From: Oscillospiraceae bacterium
GTDB taxonomy: Bacteria > Bacillota > Clostridia > Oscillospirales > Acutalibacteraceae
DNA: 20,638 nt
Direction of reading: 5' to 3'
Assembly (NCBI GenBank): GCA_009779455.1
Contig: WREG01000005.1
Location: 1-20,638, forward strand
Made by a program: the position numbers and the translations under genes. Shown here one piece after another: positions 1 through 5,482 of the stretch. Position 1 is the stretch's first letter. Each line of letters opens with the position of its first letter. A model generated the notes under the pieces. The model made no database searches, was not told the origin of the DNA, and saw nothing but the letters and a program-made list of their open reading frames with translations.

Positions 1-1
1 A

Positions 2-169
2 AACGGAAGCCCGTTTACTGTTTCATTCCCAGGGCAGAGACCTGACAAAGTGATTATCTATTATTCATTGATGGCGGTCGAAAAGCTTAGGGGATACGAA
101 AACGCGGCAGATTTCGACTGCGGATATGACTCTAATATTTGGCAAATGTTGCAACAGTGTGATATTTAG
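2..169 (+). CDS. C-terminal end of an unidentified protein (5' end outside window)
   Basis: A frame open from the left edge runs 55 codons to a TAG at 167-169. It encodes a protein-like tail including PFTVSFPGQRPDKVIIYYS and ending in NIWQMLQQCDI. The residue mix (Phe, Tyr, Trp, Cys, alternating polar and hydrophobic positions) looks like a folded domain rather than random translation, and the other two forward frames hit stops early. I do not recognise the family. A separate promoter for the micropeptide genes begins about 30 bases after its stop, so it probably belongs to a preceding transcription unit. Whether it is intact upstream cannot be seen. Confidence 0.55.
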   Translation, partial: NGSPFTVSFPGQRPDKVIIYYSLMAVEKLRGYENAADFDCGYDSNIWQMLQQCDI

Positions 170-200
170 GTTAATTATTAAAAAATATTGTGAAAAGTTA

Positions 201-229
201 TTGAATTTTCTGTTATAAAATGATATTAT
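201..229 (+). promoter_or_regulatory. Sigma-A-type promoter of the micropeptide genes
   Basis: TTGAAT (201-206), a 17-base spacer and TATTAT (224-229) lie 40 bases before the ATG of the first micropeptide gene, in AT-rich DNA just after the stop of the preceding gene. The spacing is ideal and the hexamers are near consensus. Confidence 0.6.
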
Positions 230-268
230 GATTTTACAAAAATATATGCAAAAAGGAGGATGTTTGTT

Positions 269-373
269 ATGGAGAATATCATGGAAACAATTATTGAGTT
301 TTTCAATAATATTCAGGAATATGTGCAAAAGTTTTTCGATTGGCTCATGAGTATTTTTTCTAAAGAGGAATAA
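269..373 (+). CDS. 34-residue acidic amphipathic micropeptide A
   Basis: An ATG at 269 follows an excellent ribosome binding site (AAAGGAGGA, 252-260). The 34-residue product starts MENIMETIIEFFNNIQ and ends SIFSKEE. Hydrophobic residues (I, F, V, Y, W, L) recur every three or four positions along the whole chain, so it should form one amphipathic helix. There is no signal peptide and no cysteine; I count seven acidic and two lysine residues (net about -5). The motif FNNIxE recurs in the next gene, suggesting tandem paralogs. Size and helix pattern recall phenol-soluble modulins and leaderless bacteriocins, but those tend to be neutral or cationic, so function is unknown. The promoter at 201-229 and the terminator at 579-616 make a self-contained two-gene unit. 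Confidence 0.75.
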   Translation: MENIMETIIEFFNNIQEYVQKFFDWLMSIFSKEE

Positions 374-416
374 TAATTTTCTCTGCATCATTAAAACATA
401 AAAGGAGGTGCGAGAC

Positions 417-557
417 ATGGGAGATTTATTTGCCGATTTTGATTTTAACAATATTGTTGAAATATTCAAAGCTTTTATTGAAACCGTTAAAGCTTTGTTT
501 GCACAGTTCCTTGCCATTTTTAACGACAAAAATGAAGAAGGTTCCGGCGACGAATAA
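417..557 (+). CDS. 46-residue acidic amphipathic micropeptide B
   Basis: An ATG at 417 lies behind a strong AAAGGAGGTG site (401-410), 43 bases after the stop of micropeptide A. The product begins MGDLFADFDFNNIVEIF, continues with hydrophobic positions spaced three or four apart, and ends in a charged tail (NDKNEEGSGDE). I count ten acidic and three lysine residues (net about -7). It shares FNNIxE and the helical pattern with micropeptide A but is longer at the C-terminus. No signal peptide, no double-glycine leader, no cysteine. No transporter or modification gene lies nearby in this window, which argues against a classical processed bacteriocin. A membrane-active or self-assembling helix is possible. 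Unrecognised family. Confidence 0.75.
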   Translation: MGDLFADFDFNNIVEIFKAFIETVKALFAQFLAIFNDKNEEGSGDE

Positions 558-578
558 GCAATAATGTTTTTAAAATTA

Positions 579-616
579 AAAAACCGTTTTGGATCAACAG
601 ATTTAAAACGGTTTTT
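579..616. terminator. Bidirectional intrinsic terminator between micropeptide and repressor genes
   Basis: A perfect 12-bp stem (AAAAACCGTTTT at 579-590 with AAAACGGTTTTT at 605-616) encloses a 14-base loop, with A-rich and T-rich flanks on either side. It sits between the convergent micropeptide B and S24 repressor genes and can serve both. Confidence 0.8.
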
Positions 617-627
617 AATTTAAAGGT

Positions 628-1233
628 TTACATTACATTGCTTTGAAAAGCAATGGCTTTCCCGATAATGCTGATCTGCTCCAATTCGCTCCCTGAATAT
701 ACCAACGGTTTGAATTTTTGATTTTCGGCCATTAAGATAACGCGGCCGTCCTCTTTGTATACCCTTTTCAGGGTGGCCTCGTCCTCGATAATCACCGCCG
801 CGATTTCGCCGTTGTCTACATCCGGCTGCTTGCGTATGAAAACGATGTCCCCGTCCTGTATGCGCGCGTTTATCATGCTGTCGCCTTTGCAGCGCAAAGC
901 GAAATCCGCGCGGATATCCGTCCCGCTTTCAACGTAGCCTTCGAAATATTCCTCGGCGAGCAGGGGCTCGCCGCAGGCTATCTCGCCCAAAAGCGGGATT
1001 TTGTTTTTTTCGATCGGTATTATATTGCCGAAACCGTAAACGTTTTCATTATACCCTAAAATATAGCCTATGGAAACGCCGAACATCCCCGCCATTTTAT
1101 TGGCAAGTTTTTTTTCGGGCGAAGTCCTGCCCGTTTCCCACTGGCTTACGGCGGTCTGATGGATTTTCAGCAACTTCGCCAGCTTCCCCTGGCTCAAATT
1201 GTTTTGCTTCCTCAATTCTTTTATTCTGTTCAT
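628..1233 (-). CDS. S24-family repressor (CI/LexA-like, XRE helix-turn-helix)
   Basis: A 201-residue protein. Residues 1-60 form an XRE/Cro-type helix-turn-helix (LSQGKLAKLLKIHQTAVSQW). Residues 80-200 form the LexA/CI autopeptidase fold: a cleavage-site-like ACGEP at 86-90, catalytic Ser119 in GDSM and Lys156 in ATLKRVY. A Cys-Gly bond, as in UmuD, replaces the usual Ala-Gly. The XRE head makes this a phage-type repressor rather than housekeeping LexA, which has a winged helix. By family knowledge, RecA filaments formed on DNA damage trigger self-cleavage and derepression. The ATG at 1233 is chosen over upstream in-frame starts because of the GGGG ribosome site just before it and because the domain begins there. 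It has its own promoter. Targets may include itself, the Abi gene or the phage-like cassette. Confidence 0.93.
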   Translation of the reverse strand: MNRIKELRKQNNLSQGKLAKLLKIHQTAVSQWETGRTSPEKKLANKMAGMFGVSIGYILGYNENVYGFGNIIPIEKNKIPLLGEIACGEPLLAEEYFEGYVESGTDIRADFALRCKGDSMINARIQDGDIVFIRKQPDVDNGEIAAVIIEDEATLKRVYKEDGRVILMAENQKFKPLVYSGSELEQISIIGKAIAFQSNVM

Positions 1234-1254
1234 TCGTATATCCCCTTTACCCTT

Positions 1255-1283
1255 ATTATAATAGAAAGCCTCGTAAAAATCAA
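1255..1283 (-). promoter_or_regulatory. Promoter of the S24 repressor gene
   Basis: On the minus strand TTGATT (1283-1278), a 17-base spacer and a perfect TATAAT (1260-1255) precede the repressor ATG by about 20 bases. Confidence 0.75.
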
Positions 1284-1313
1284 GAGTAAATTTAAAATAT
1301 AATAAAAAATCTA

Positions 1314-1342
1314 TTGACAAAAATAAAAAAACACGCTATACT
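1314..1342 (+). promoter_or_regulatory. Near-consensus rightward promoter with no sense gene downstream
   Basis: TTGACA (1314-1319), exactly 17 bases, then TATACT (1337-1342) on the plus strand. It diverges from the repressor promoter, as in CI/Cro switches, but the next gene to the right is on the opposite strand. A transcript would run antisense into the 3' end of the Abi-alpha gene. Its -10 box overlaps the left arm of the palindrome at 1327-1373. It may be a chance match in AT-rich DNA, a relic of a phage early promoter, or an antisense promoter. Confidence 0.4.
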
Positions 1343-1373
1343 AATAGTAAACCTATTTATATAGCGTGTTTTT
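1327..1373 (-). terminator. Terminator of the Abi-alpha gene (14-bp perfect inverted repeat)
   Basis: AAAAACACGCTATA (1327-1340) pairs perfectly with TATAGCGTGTTTTT (1360-1373) around a 19-base spacer. Read leftward the hairpin ends in a long T-rich run, so it can terminate transcription leaving the Abi-alpha gene. A+T flanks on both sides would allow function in either direction. The spacer contains a second small dyad (AATAG/CTATT), so an operator role is also possible. Confidence 0.65.
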
Positions 1374-1402
1374 AATATAATACCTATTCTAGCCCCTAAT
1401 CC

Positions 1403-2179
1403 CTAAAGGCATACCTTTACAAAAGAATTTCCCAGAGGCGTCAAAAATATCAGCCCCCTGACGAATTTCAGCGTGAAATTGAACGAAATTTCATACGGGA
1501 TGTGGTTTATTATATAGCCGATATCGGCGTCGTTATATTTTTGAAGGAAAATGGAGTCAAGGTTATATTCGCGGTTGCATGAGGCCATAAATTTTTCAGC
1601 CCCTATGTTATATATCATCAGCCCCAGGCTTTTAAGCGCGTTTAGCGATAAAATCTGGGAATCAAGGTCGAAATTTGCCTTTTTCCCTATATAAACGCCC
1701 TCATATTTATAAGCGGGGGCGGGGCTTTGGGCTTCGTCGAACAGCTCGATGTTGTATATTTTGTTGTCCCGCTTGTTTTTCGCGATATTCGCCAGATTTT
1801 CGGCGTCCCGCGGTGTCAGCTGTTTGATTATGTCAACAAAAGAAAGCCTGAAATCGTTTAAATATCGTTTATCCATGCTTTTCGCAAGCATTGCCGCGAA
1901 CATATGGCGGTGTTCGTCGATCTCAAGATAGTTTTCCGCTTCCTTCAAAATCGGGTCAACGTAGAAGTCCTTTGGGGCTATGCGGTTTTCAACCGGGATC
2001 TCCTCGGCATTGACGGTGACTTCGTCAATAAACCGCTTCATATTTTCCTCCCGCCGGGCGCGTTTGTTTTCGGCGGTTTCGTTGACGCGGGTGACGCTTA
2101 TTTCCCACAAATCCTTAAAGGTCCTGCCCGTCTGCGCGGCGAAAGGCTTCTGCAGGCTTTCCGAATATATCTCTGACAT
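1403..2179 (-). CDS. Abi-alpha family protein (DUF4393)
   Basis: A 258-residue soluble protein matching the DUF4393/Abi-alpha pattern. The core at about residues 78-130 reads LKEAENYLEIDEHRHMFAAM, then LAKSMDKR, then SFVDIIKQLTPRDAENLANI, and the C-terminus carries the family's LTPLGNSFVKVC ending. Members are linked in databases to abortive-infection loci and are common in mobile islands; the mechanism is not known to me. The start at 2179 has a GGGGGA ribosome site seven bases upstream. A perfect consensus promoter precedes it and a hairpin terminator follows it, so it is its own unit beside the S24 repressor. That pairing suggests a phage-derived superinfection or defence function, which is inference. 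Confidence 0.82.
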   Translation of the reverse strand: MSEIYSESLQKPFAAQTGRTFKDLWEISVTRVNETAENKRARREENMKRFIDEVTVNAEEIPVENRIAPKDFYVDPILKEAENYLEIDEHRHMFAAMLAKSMDKRYLNDFRLSFVDIIKQLTPRDAENLANIAKNKRDNKIYNIELFDEAQSPAPAYKYEGVYIGKKANFDLDSQILSLNALKSLGLMIYNIGAEKFMASCNREYNLDSIFLQKYNDADIGYIINHIPYEISFNFTLKFVRGLIFLTPLGNSFVKVCL

Positions 2180-2213
2180 AATATTTCCCCCATGCTAATT
2201 AACATTCCTTATT

Positions 2214-2242
2214 ATTATACATATTTCAGCAAATATTGTCAA
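2214..2242 (-). promoter_or_regulatory. Perfect-consensus promoter of the Abi-alpha gene
   Basis: Minus strand: TTGACA (2242-2237), 17-base spacer, TATAAT (2219-2214), about 35 bases before the ATG. Such a strong promoter suggests high constitutive expression, or repression by a bound protein. Confidence 0.85.
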
Positions 2243-2264
2243 CTTAATTTGCCGTATTTTAAAA

Positions 2265-2313
2265 ATGAACTCTCGGTTTAATTCTGCAACTCTTGGGGCG
2301 GGCGAGAGTTCAT
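2265..2313 (+). promoter_or_regulatory. Operator-like inverted and direct repeat array before the phage-like cassette
   Basis: ATGAACTCTCG (2265-2275) and its exact reverse complement CGAGAGTTCAT (2303-2313) form an 11-bp inverted repeat. A third AACTCT copy lies at 2288-2293, exactly 20 bases from the first. The array lies between the divergent Abi-alpha promoter and the first gene of the rightward cassette, where a regulator could bind. No clear sigma-A promoter for the cassette is visible here. Confidence 0.45.
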
Positions 2314-2347
2314 TATGCAATAAACGGAAAGGATTGAGATTTCTGCC

Positions 2348-2680
2348 ATGAAAAAAGACCACACAAGGGATTATGTGACGGCGGCGTTCGCGTATTACGC
2401 GGAAACGGGCCGCTCGGAGCGCGAAACGCTTAAAGAAGCCGAAATCAGCGACATAATGGCCGTGCAAAAAACATTGCGGGCATTGGAAAACAAGCCGGAA
2501 GTGCTGGAAGCCGTCAGAACCGTGTATTTTGACGATCCGGGCAGGGTTTTTGGCAAAGGGGAGATATCAAGGCGGGTCGTAAAGGCAAGCATGGAAATCC
2601 CCGCGTCGGAACGGCAGGTTTACCGCTGGCTGAACGACGCGAGGAGGGTTTTCAGTTTAGAACGGGGGATGCGGATATAA
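2348..2680 (+). CDS. Small phage-type transcriptional regulator (helix-turn-helix-like)
   Basis: A 110-residue basic protein. The N-terminal part (HTRDYVTAAFAYYAETG) and middle (ISDIMAVQKTLRALEN) are helical. The C-terminal third (VVKASMEIPASERQVYRWLN then DARRVFSLERGMRI) has the look of a sigma-region-4 or ArpU-like recognition helix, with SERQVYRWL as the likely DNA-reading segment. I recall similar short regulators before tail/lysis blocks in Clostridia prophages, but cannot name a Pfam family with certainty. It is the first gene of the rightward cassette and its likely activator. The ribosome site is weak: AAGGA is about 15 bases away, so the exact start is uncertain. The repeat array just upstream could be its autoregulatory site. 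Confidence 0.7.
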   Translation: MKKDHTRDYVTAAFAYYAETGRSERETLKEAEISDIMAVQKTLRALENKPEVLEAVRTVYFDDPGRVFGKGEISRRVVKASMEIPASERQVYRWLNDARRVFSLERGMRI

Positions 2681-2704
2681 TGGAGAGTTAAAAAAATATG
2701 TCAG

Positions 2705-2731
2705 TCGTCAGACGAACATTTGAGCTATAAT
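2705..2731 (+). promoter_or_regulatory. Possible activator-dependent promoter: TCGTC-A-GACGA palindrome plus TATAAT
   Basis: A perfect 11-base palindrome (2705-2715) sits where a -35 box would be, ten bases before a perfect TATAAT (2726-2731). No recognisable -35 hexamer is present. It lies 43 bases before the ATG of the BppU-like gene, which fits a promoter needing a bound activator such as the regulator encoded at 2348-2680. Confidence 0.4.
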
Positions 2732-2773
2732 AATTATAGGAATATCAAAATTTAAACATTAAGGAGAGTGGGC

Positions 2774-3091
2774 ATGGAACGCGGGGCTACGGCTAAATGC
2801 ATTTTTAAATTCCCGGGCGGCATTGAGTTTGAGGAGGTCGAGGACATCCGGCTTTATGTCGCGGGGGACGAAAGCGGGGCAAAGCTGACGAAAATCAAAG
2901 GCGGCGGGGATATGGAATTCCTCGGCGCGGACAAGATCGCGGTGTTTTTTTCGCAGGAGGACACGCTGAAATTCGGCGGCGGAGAGGTTTTGTCAATGCA
3001 ATGGCACTGGCGGAACAAGGACGGGACGGCGCGGGTCAGCAAAATCATCGAAACGGATATCTATAAATTCTTGGGGAGTGAAGCGATATGA
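2774..3091 (+). CDS. BppU-like phage baseplate/tail small protein
   Basis: A 105-residue beta-rich protein starting MERGATAKCIFKFPGG. The layout resembles the small Clostridia-phage proteins that begin MxRGTTPTxxFxL, continue with a QEDTLxF segment (here FSQEDTLKFGGGEV, about residues 59-72) and end near an IIxxxIxxxLxxxxI motif (here SKIIETDIYKFLGSEAI). These sit next to baseplate or fibre genes and resemble the N-domain of BppU-type baseplate proteins. The ATG at 2774 is chosen because AAGGAG at 2761-2766 is spaced correctly for it; the GTG at 2768 is too close. Its stop overlaps the next start (ATGA). Role: probable structural adaptor for the fibres that follow. The assignment is by pattern, not by search. 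Confidence 0.65.
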   Translation: MERGATAKCIFKFPGGIEFEEVEDIRLYVAGDESGAKLTKIKGGGDMEFLGADKIAVFFSQEDTLKFGGGEVLSMQWHWRNKDGTARVSKIIETDIYKFLGSEAI

Positions 3092-3282
3092 CGGAAACGG
3101 TATACGGCGTCGAAATGACGGAGGGAAGCGGAGCTTATGACGTAAATTTTTTTACGCCATTTTCGGCGGGCCATTCATATATGGGCATGAACGTCTGGAT
3201 AGGCACGCGGGCGGAATATAACGAATTGTCCCCGGGGGAGCGAAACGATATTGAAACCCTGTATTTTATTAAAGAAGAATAA
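3088..3282 (+). CDS. Small phage baseplate-type protein
   Basis: A 64-residue protein whose ATG overlaps the stop of the preceding gene by four bases, implying translational coupling. The C-terminal half (WIGTRAEYNELSPGERNDIE then TLYFIKEE) fits the recurring phage fibre/baseplate motif IGTxxEYxxLxxxEKxxxxTxYFI, often found as a short stand-alone protein or at the end of tail proteins. The N-terminal half (VYGVEMTEGSGAYDVNFFTP) has no family I can name. Context places it in the distal-tail cassette. A weak GGGGAG site lies upstream. Confidence 0.6.
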   Translation: MTETVYGVEMTEGSGAYDVNFFTPFSAGHSYMGMNVWIGTRAEYNELSPGERNDIETLYFIKEE

Positions 3283-3303
3283 TTAATTTTTTGGAGGAGG
3301 CTT

Positions 3304-3450
3304 ATGGGAAATGTTATAGAATATCAGGAAGAAGAATTATACCCGATTGAAATATCGGAAGTTTTAGCCGCCGGGGAAACAATTTATAATCGGTCAAAAC
3401 GCGGCAGGGCTTATTTTTATCTTATTTTGGACACTTCGCAAGAAACGTAG
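3304..3450 (+). CDS. 48-residue phage-like small protein ending inside a palindromic element
   Basis: An ATG at 3304 follows an excellent GGAGGAGG site (3293-3300). The product starts MGNVIEYQEEELYPIEISE and ends YFYLILDTSQET. It is soluble, acidic at the front and basic in the middle (NRSKRGRAYF), with no recognised domain. It lies between the baseplate-like and fibre genes with the same orientation and tight spacing. The TAG stop at 3448-3450 forms part of the left arm of the inverted repeat at 3447-3495, so the original C-terminus may have been longer. The strong ribosome site supports a real gene. Confidence 0.65.
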   Translation: MGNVIEYQEEELYPIEISEVLAAGETIYNRSKRGRAYFYLILDTSQET

Positions 3451-3495
3451 GGGACGTTCCCGTGCGTCACGGATTACGTCCGCGTCGTCCCCTAC
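3447..3495. repeat. REP-like palindromic element
   Basis: GTAGGGGACG (3447-3456) and CGTCCCCTAC (3486-3495) are perfect 10-bp inverted arms. Inside lies a second hairpin, CCGTG-CGT-CACGG (3460-3472). It supplies the stop of the preceding gene and ends just before the ribosome site of the fibre gene. The left half (GGGGACGTTCCCGTGCG) resembles the arms of the element at 16099-16340, suggesting a dispersed repeat family. Confidence 0.6.
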
Positions 3496-3516
3496 AAAAA
3501 GAAAGGAAAAGAATTA

Positions 3517-4215
3517 ATGGCAAGTTATTACAATTTAACCCTCGACACCCTCTACCCGCAAAACGCTACGCTGAAACTGAACGGGGGGGCGCTGACGGCG
3601 GGCAGCACGGCCATAACGGCCGCTGTCGGCACGTCCGACGCGTCTACGGCGGGATATACGATGAAGTTCTACGGCGACATATACGACGCTTCGTTCAACT
3701 CCGGCGCGGGGAACCCGTCCGCGCTGACGGAATCGCAGGCCGTGTGGGAAACTTTCTCGACAACCAAGAACCTCGTGCTGCTTGGCGGGGACGGGCTGAA
3801 AACGGTAAGGATGAAGCTCCGCGACGACGTACACAACGCCACGGGGGAGATAACGGCAACGATAACCCTCGACACGTCGGTGCCGACGGCAACAATCACC
3901 GGGCCGGACGTTTCGCGGATATCCGAGCAGCCCACGAAGAACACAAGCACGTTCACATTCATAGCCGACAAGCCGTTCCTTTCGTACCGCGTCATGCTCG
4001 TGCCCGGCACAAACGCCGAATACGACAACCAGGCCAACGTTTTGATACCCGTCACGGCGGGGTCTGTCAACATGAGCGGCAACGGCACGTACCCCGCGAA
4101 CGCGCCCATCGAATCGGTCATAAACGGCACGGACCTCAAAACTGCGGCGGGCGGCTCCGACGGGGCGCACATCGTGAAAGTGTTCGTCATGGACGGGAAC
4201 GGATGGAGCGTGTAG
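3517..4215 (+). CDS. Ig-like tail fibre / baseplate protein 1
   Basis: A 232-residue, Thr/Ala/Gly-rich beta protein with almost no cysteine and no signal peptide. It starts MASYYNLTLDTLYPQNATLK, as several phage fibre-type Ig proteins do. It contains GDGLKTVRMKLRDDVHNATG (about 91-110), a typical bacterial Ig-like ending, followed by a second domain opening with DTSVPTATITGPDVSRIS (119-136), and finishes in VKVFVMDGNGWSV. Two or three Ig-like folds are likely. The ribosome site AAAGGAAAAG precedes the ATG. It is the first of two fibre genes, and the second has a related C-terminal domain. Base composition is visibly GC-richer than the surrounding genes. Likely role: a structural or receptor-binding part of a tail-derived particle. 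Confidence 0.7.
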   Translation: MASYYNLTLDTLYPQNATLKLNGGALTAGSTAITAAVGTSDASTAGYTMKFYGDIYDASFNSGAGNPSALTESQAVWETFSTTKNLVLLGGDGLKTVRMKLRDDVHNATGEITATITLDTSVPTATITGPDVSRISEQPTKNTSTFTFIADKPFLSYRVMLVPGTNAEYDNQANVLIPVTAGSVNMSGNGTYPANAPIESVINGTDLKTAAGGSDGAHIVKVFVMDGNGWSV

Positions 4216-4218
4216 GCA

Positions 4219-5460
4219 ATGGCTACAAAAACATACGAATTCTCGGCGTGGGCGGCGCATTCGACCTATACGCAGTACCAGGACACGGGCAACGCAAAAA
4301 TAGAGGACAACACATACGCGCAGACGACGGCGAACATGACCAACAACAATTATTCGGGGGCGGCGATAAGCTTTGACGCTTCTGCCCTGCCCGCCGGGGC
4401 TGTGATATCAAACGTGCGCTTCTATTACCGCTTCGCGGCGGCGGGGTCGCTGACCGCCGCACGGTGCAACTACACCATCCAGGCGGTGCGCGGCGGGAGC
4501 TACACAAGCGTGTATTCTTCAAACAACACCACGGACAAACAGGCGTGGGAGGAGAACATAGACACGGCCCTTTTGGGACGCGCGGACTTCAATACCCCCG
4601 TCAGGCTCCTTTTCTGGGCGCAGCACCGCTCAATCGTACAGGACAGGCACCGCATATTCCGGGTGTACATGACGGTGACGTATACGGTACCCGCGTCGGC
4701 ATTGGGCATCGACCCCCCTTCCCTGTCTATGAGCGTGGGCGGCGGCCCCGTGCAGCTCGCGCTGACAAAGACGCCTTCCGACACGACCGACGCCATAGCA
4801 TGGTCAAGCTCGAACGCCTCCGTCGCAACGGTCACGGGCGCGGGGATAGTAAGCCCCGTGGGGCAGGGCGCGGCCACGATAACGGCGAAAGCGGACAGCG
4901 GCGTCACGGCAACGTGCGCGGTAACGGTGTCCGAAACGGTGACGGTCACGCACAGCCCCGTGACGAACGGCAGCATATCCCCCGGCGCGGGCAATTACAA
5001 CAAGGGCAGCTCTGAGACGTTCACATTCAAGGCGGGCGCCGGGCATATCCTCGAAAGCGTAATGATAGGCAATGAGACGGTAACGGCATTCCAGGACCCC
5101 GCGCAGTATTCGAGGCAGGTAACGCTTAACAGCAGCATAACGCTGGGCGTTATAGCCGTACCCGTCCGCCCCATAGTCACCCAGTCCCTGTCCCGGGCGC
5201 GGATATCCGACAGGCCGGGGTTCGAGCTGTCCACCGCCGCATGGTCGGCGGATATGGGCTATGTGCAGGCCGAAATACGGAAAACCCTGCCGGGCGGCCC
5301 CACGGGGCAGGGCGTGGGCGAGCTGCTGCATTCGGCATCCGAAAACGTCGCGGCGGGGGCGCAGAAGGCGCAGGACGTCTACTACCACCACCTCGTTGAC
5401 GACGGGGACTACGTCATTACCGTGTTTGTAAAAAACCAGTACGGGGTTTGGAGCGGGTAA
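4219..5460 (+). CDS. Ig-like tail fibre / adhesin protein 2 (Big_2 domain)
   Basis: A 413-residue beta protein whose ATG is four bases after the preceding stop. Domains by eye: a DNRLRE-like jelly-roll module (about 1-158, with ALPAGAVISNVRFYYRF); a Big_2/BID_2 Ig domain (about 162-237, with WSSSNASVATVTGAGIVSPV and GAATITAKADSG); a repeat of the InlB/FlgD-like type (about 240-314, with VTNGSISPGAGNYNKGSSET); and a C-terminal domain (about 320-413) resembling the end of the preceding protein (SRARISDRPG against SRISEQPTKN, and VFVKNQYGVWSG against VFVMDGNGWSV). It lacks a signal peptide or sortase motif, favouring a phage-type structural protein over a secreted adhesin. Probable receptor or carbohydrate binding. 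Confidence 0.75.
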   Translation: MATKTYEFSAWAAHSTYTQYQDTGNAKIEDNTYAQTTANMTNNNYSGAAISFDASALPAGAVISNVRFYYRFAAAGSLTAARCNYTIQAVRGGSYTSVYSSNNTTDKQAWEENIDTALLGRADFNTPVRLLFWAQHRSIVQDRHRIFRVYMTVTYTVPASALGIDPPSLSMSVGGGPVQLALTKTPSDTTDAIAWSSSNASVATVTGAGIVSPVGQGAATITAKADSGVTATCAVTVSETVTVTHSPVTNGSISPGAGNYNKGSSETFTFKAGAGHILESVMIGNETVTAFQDPAQYSRQVTLNSSITLGVIAVPVRPIVTQSLSRARISDRPGFELSTAAWSADMGYVQAEIRKTLPGGPTGQGVGELLHSASENVAAGAQKAQDVYYHHLVDDGDYVITVFVKNQYGVWSG

Positions 5461-5482
5461 TAAATATATGGAGGATAAAAAA

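Noticed and set aside
65..529. A 154-codon minus-strand open frame across the micropeptide genes
   Set aside because: It covers a promoter and two plus-strand genes with strong ribosome sites, has no ribosome site of its own, and its product resembles translated antisense.
269..557. Interpretation of the micropeptides as a type I toxin-antitoxin locus
   Set aside because: Type I toxins are usually a single transmembrane helix. These are acidic and amphipathic, and no antisense promoter was found opposite them.
628..1233. Identification as housekeeping LexA
   Set aside because: The N-terminus is an XRE helix-turn-helix, not the LexA winged helix, so a phage-type repressor is more likely.
3462..4376. 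A 304-codon Arg/His-rich open frame overlapping the first fibre gene on the plus strand, and a 241-codon one on the minus strand (3535-4260)
   Set aside because: They are stop-free only because the DNA is GC-rich. Their Arg/Gly/His composition is unlike a real protein, while the chosen frame has phage Ig-like motifs and a ribosome site.
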